Below, one piece after another: positions 63,881 through 64,000 of a stretch of DNA of 64,000 bases. Location of the stretch: NCBI RefSeq assembly GCF_007997035.1, contig NZ_VOSS01000007.1, positions 62,001-126,000 on the forward strand, in the 5' to 3' direction. Positions within the stretch are counted from its first letter, which is position 1, and every line of letters begins with the position of its first letter. Below the pieces are notes generated by a model that did not search any database, had not been told where the DNA came from, and saw only the letters and a program-made list of their open reading frames with translations. Source of the stretch: Ralstonia sp. TCR112. Its GTDB lineage: Bacteria; Pseudomonadota; Gammaproteobacteria; Burkholderiales; Burkholderiaceae. Both the position numbers and the translations under genes were made by a program.

Positions 63881-64000
63881 AATGCCCCCCCATGTGAAGG
63901 AAAGCGAGCACATCGCGCGCCTTCTCTGTCTCAAAAAGGCTCAAAAGCGACGCAACCCGCCCGATTCTGTTTGCCTCCCCTGCCCGTTTAGCTATGATGC
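63881..64000. other. Downstream of fruA, no gene seen
   Basis: 120 bp without a coding region. A TATGAT at 63993-63998 could be the -10 of a gene beyond the window. Confidence 0.4.

Overview
The window is a GC-rich, gene-dense stretch of housekeeping chromosome from a betaproteobacterium. Gene content and order point to Burkholderiales and most likely to Ralstonia: ffh-hpt, rplU-rpmA-obgE-proB, pilBCD-coaE-zapD-yacG, secA-argJ, a complete dcw cluster, a Burkholderia/Ralstonia-type porin, BUG-type binding protein and a fruBKA operon. The genus is an inference from synteny and protein character; no database was searched. I see no insertion sequence, prophage, CRISPR array or genomic island.

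Layout. 1-7100: end of ffh, hpt, then a leftward block (marC, prolyl-4-hydroxylase-like protein, lytic transglycosylase, proS) diverging from rppH and a CNP1-like lipoprotein gene. 7100-11600: leftward rplU-rpmA | obgE-proB, diverging from ispB, which is followed by tRNA-Pro(CGG). 11700-18900: rightward CorC-type protein gene, then pilB-pilC-pilD-coaE-zapD-yacG. 18890-25560: leftward mutT-like, DUF815 ATPase, argJ, secA and M23 peptidase genes. 25620-26144: a DciA-like gene, convergent with lpxC. 27356-46060: a peroxiredoxin gene and the dcw cluster, read leftward from one promoter with MraZ boxes: mraZ-rsmH-ftsL-ftsI-murE-murF-mraY-murD-ftsW-murG-murC-ddl-ftsQ-ftsA-ftsZ, with eight 4-nt stop/start overlaps. 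46300-55200: coq7, porin, a BUG-type binding protein, an MHS-type MFS transporter, arfB, a hemolysin-III family gene, fadD and a lipoprotein peptidase. 55200-63880: an orphan molybdopterin oxidoreductase, then a LacI-family regulator divergent from fruB-fruK-fruA.

Function. The centre of the window makes, exports and remodels the envelope: lipid A (LpxC), the complete route from UDP-MurNAc to lipid II (MurC-G, MraY), septal synthesis and division (FtsZAQLIW, ZapD), peptidoglycan hydrolases, and export (SecA). The right end takes up fructose by a phosphotransferase system, phosphorylates it, and appears to be controlled by a LacI-type repressor.

Two features of the sequence itself stand out. 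Five genes (ispB, zapD, peroxiredoxin, ddl, BUG receptor) each carry one apparent frameshift. Every one is explained by loss of a single C after CGCGC on the + strand, whichever strand the gene is on, which looks like a systematic base-calling or consensus error rather than gene decay. Separately, fruB carries a perfect 20-bp tandem duplication that shifts the last part of its Enzyme I domain out of frame. I found no convincing undescribed biological system; the best new regulatory lead is a shared palindrome upstream of the porin and fadD genes.
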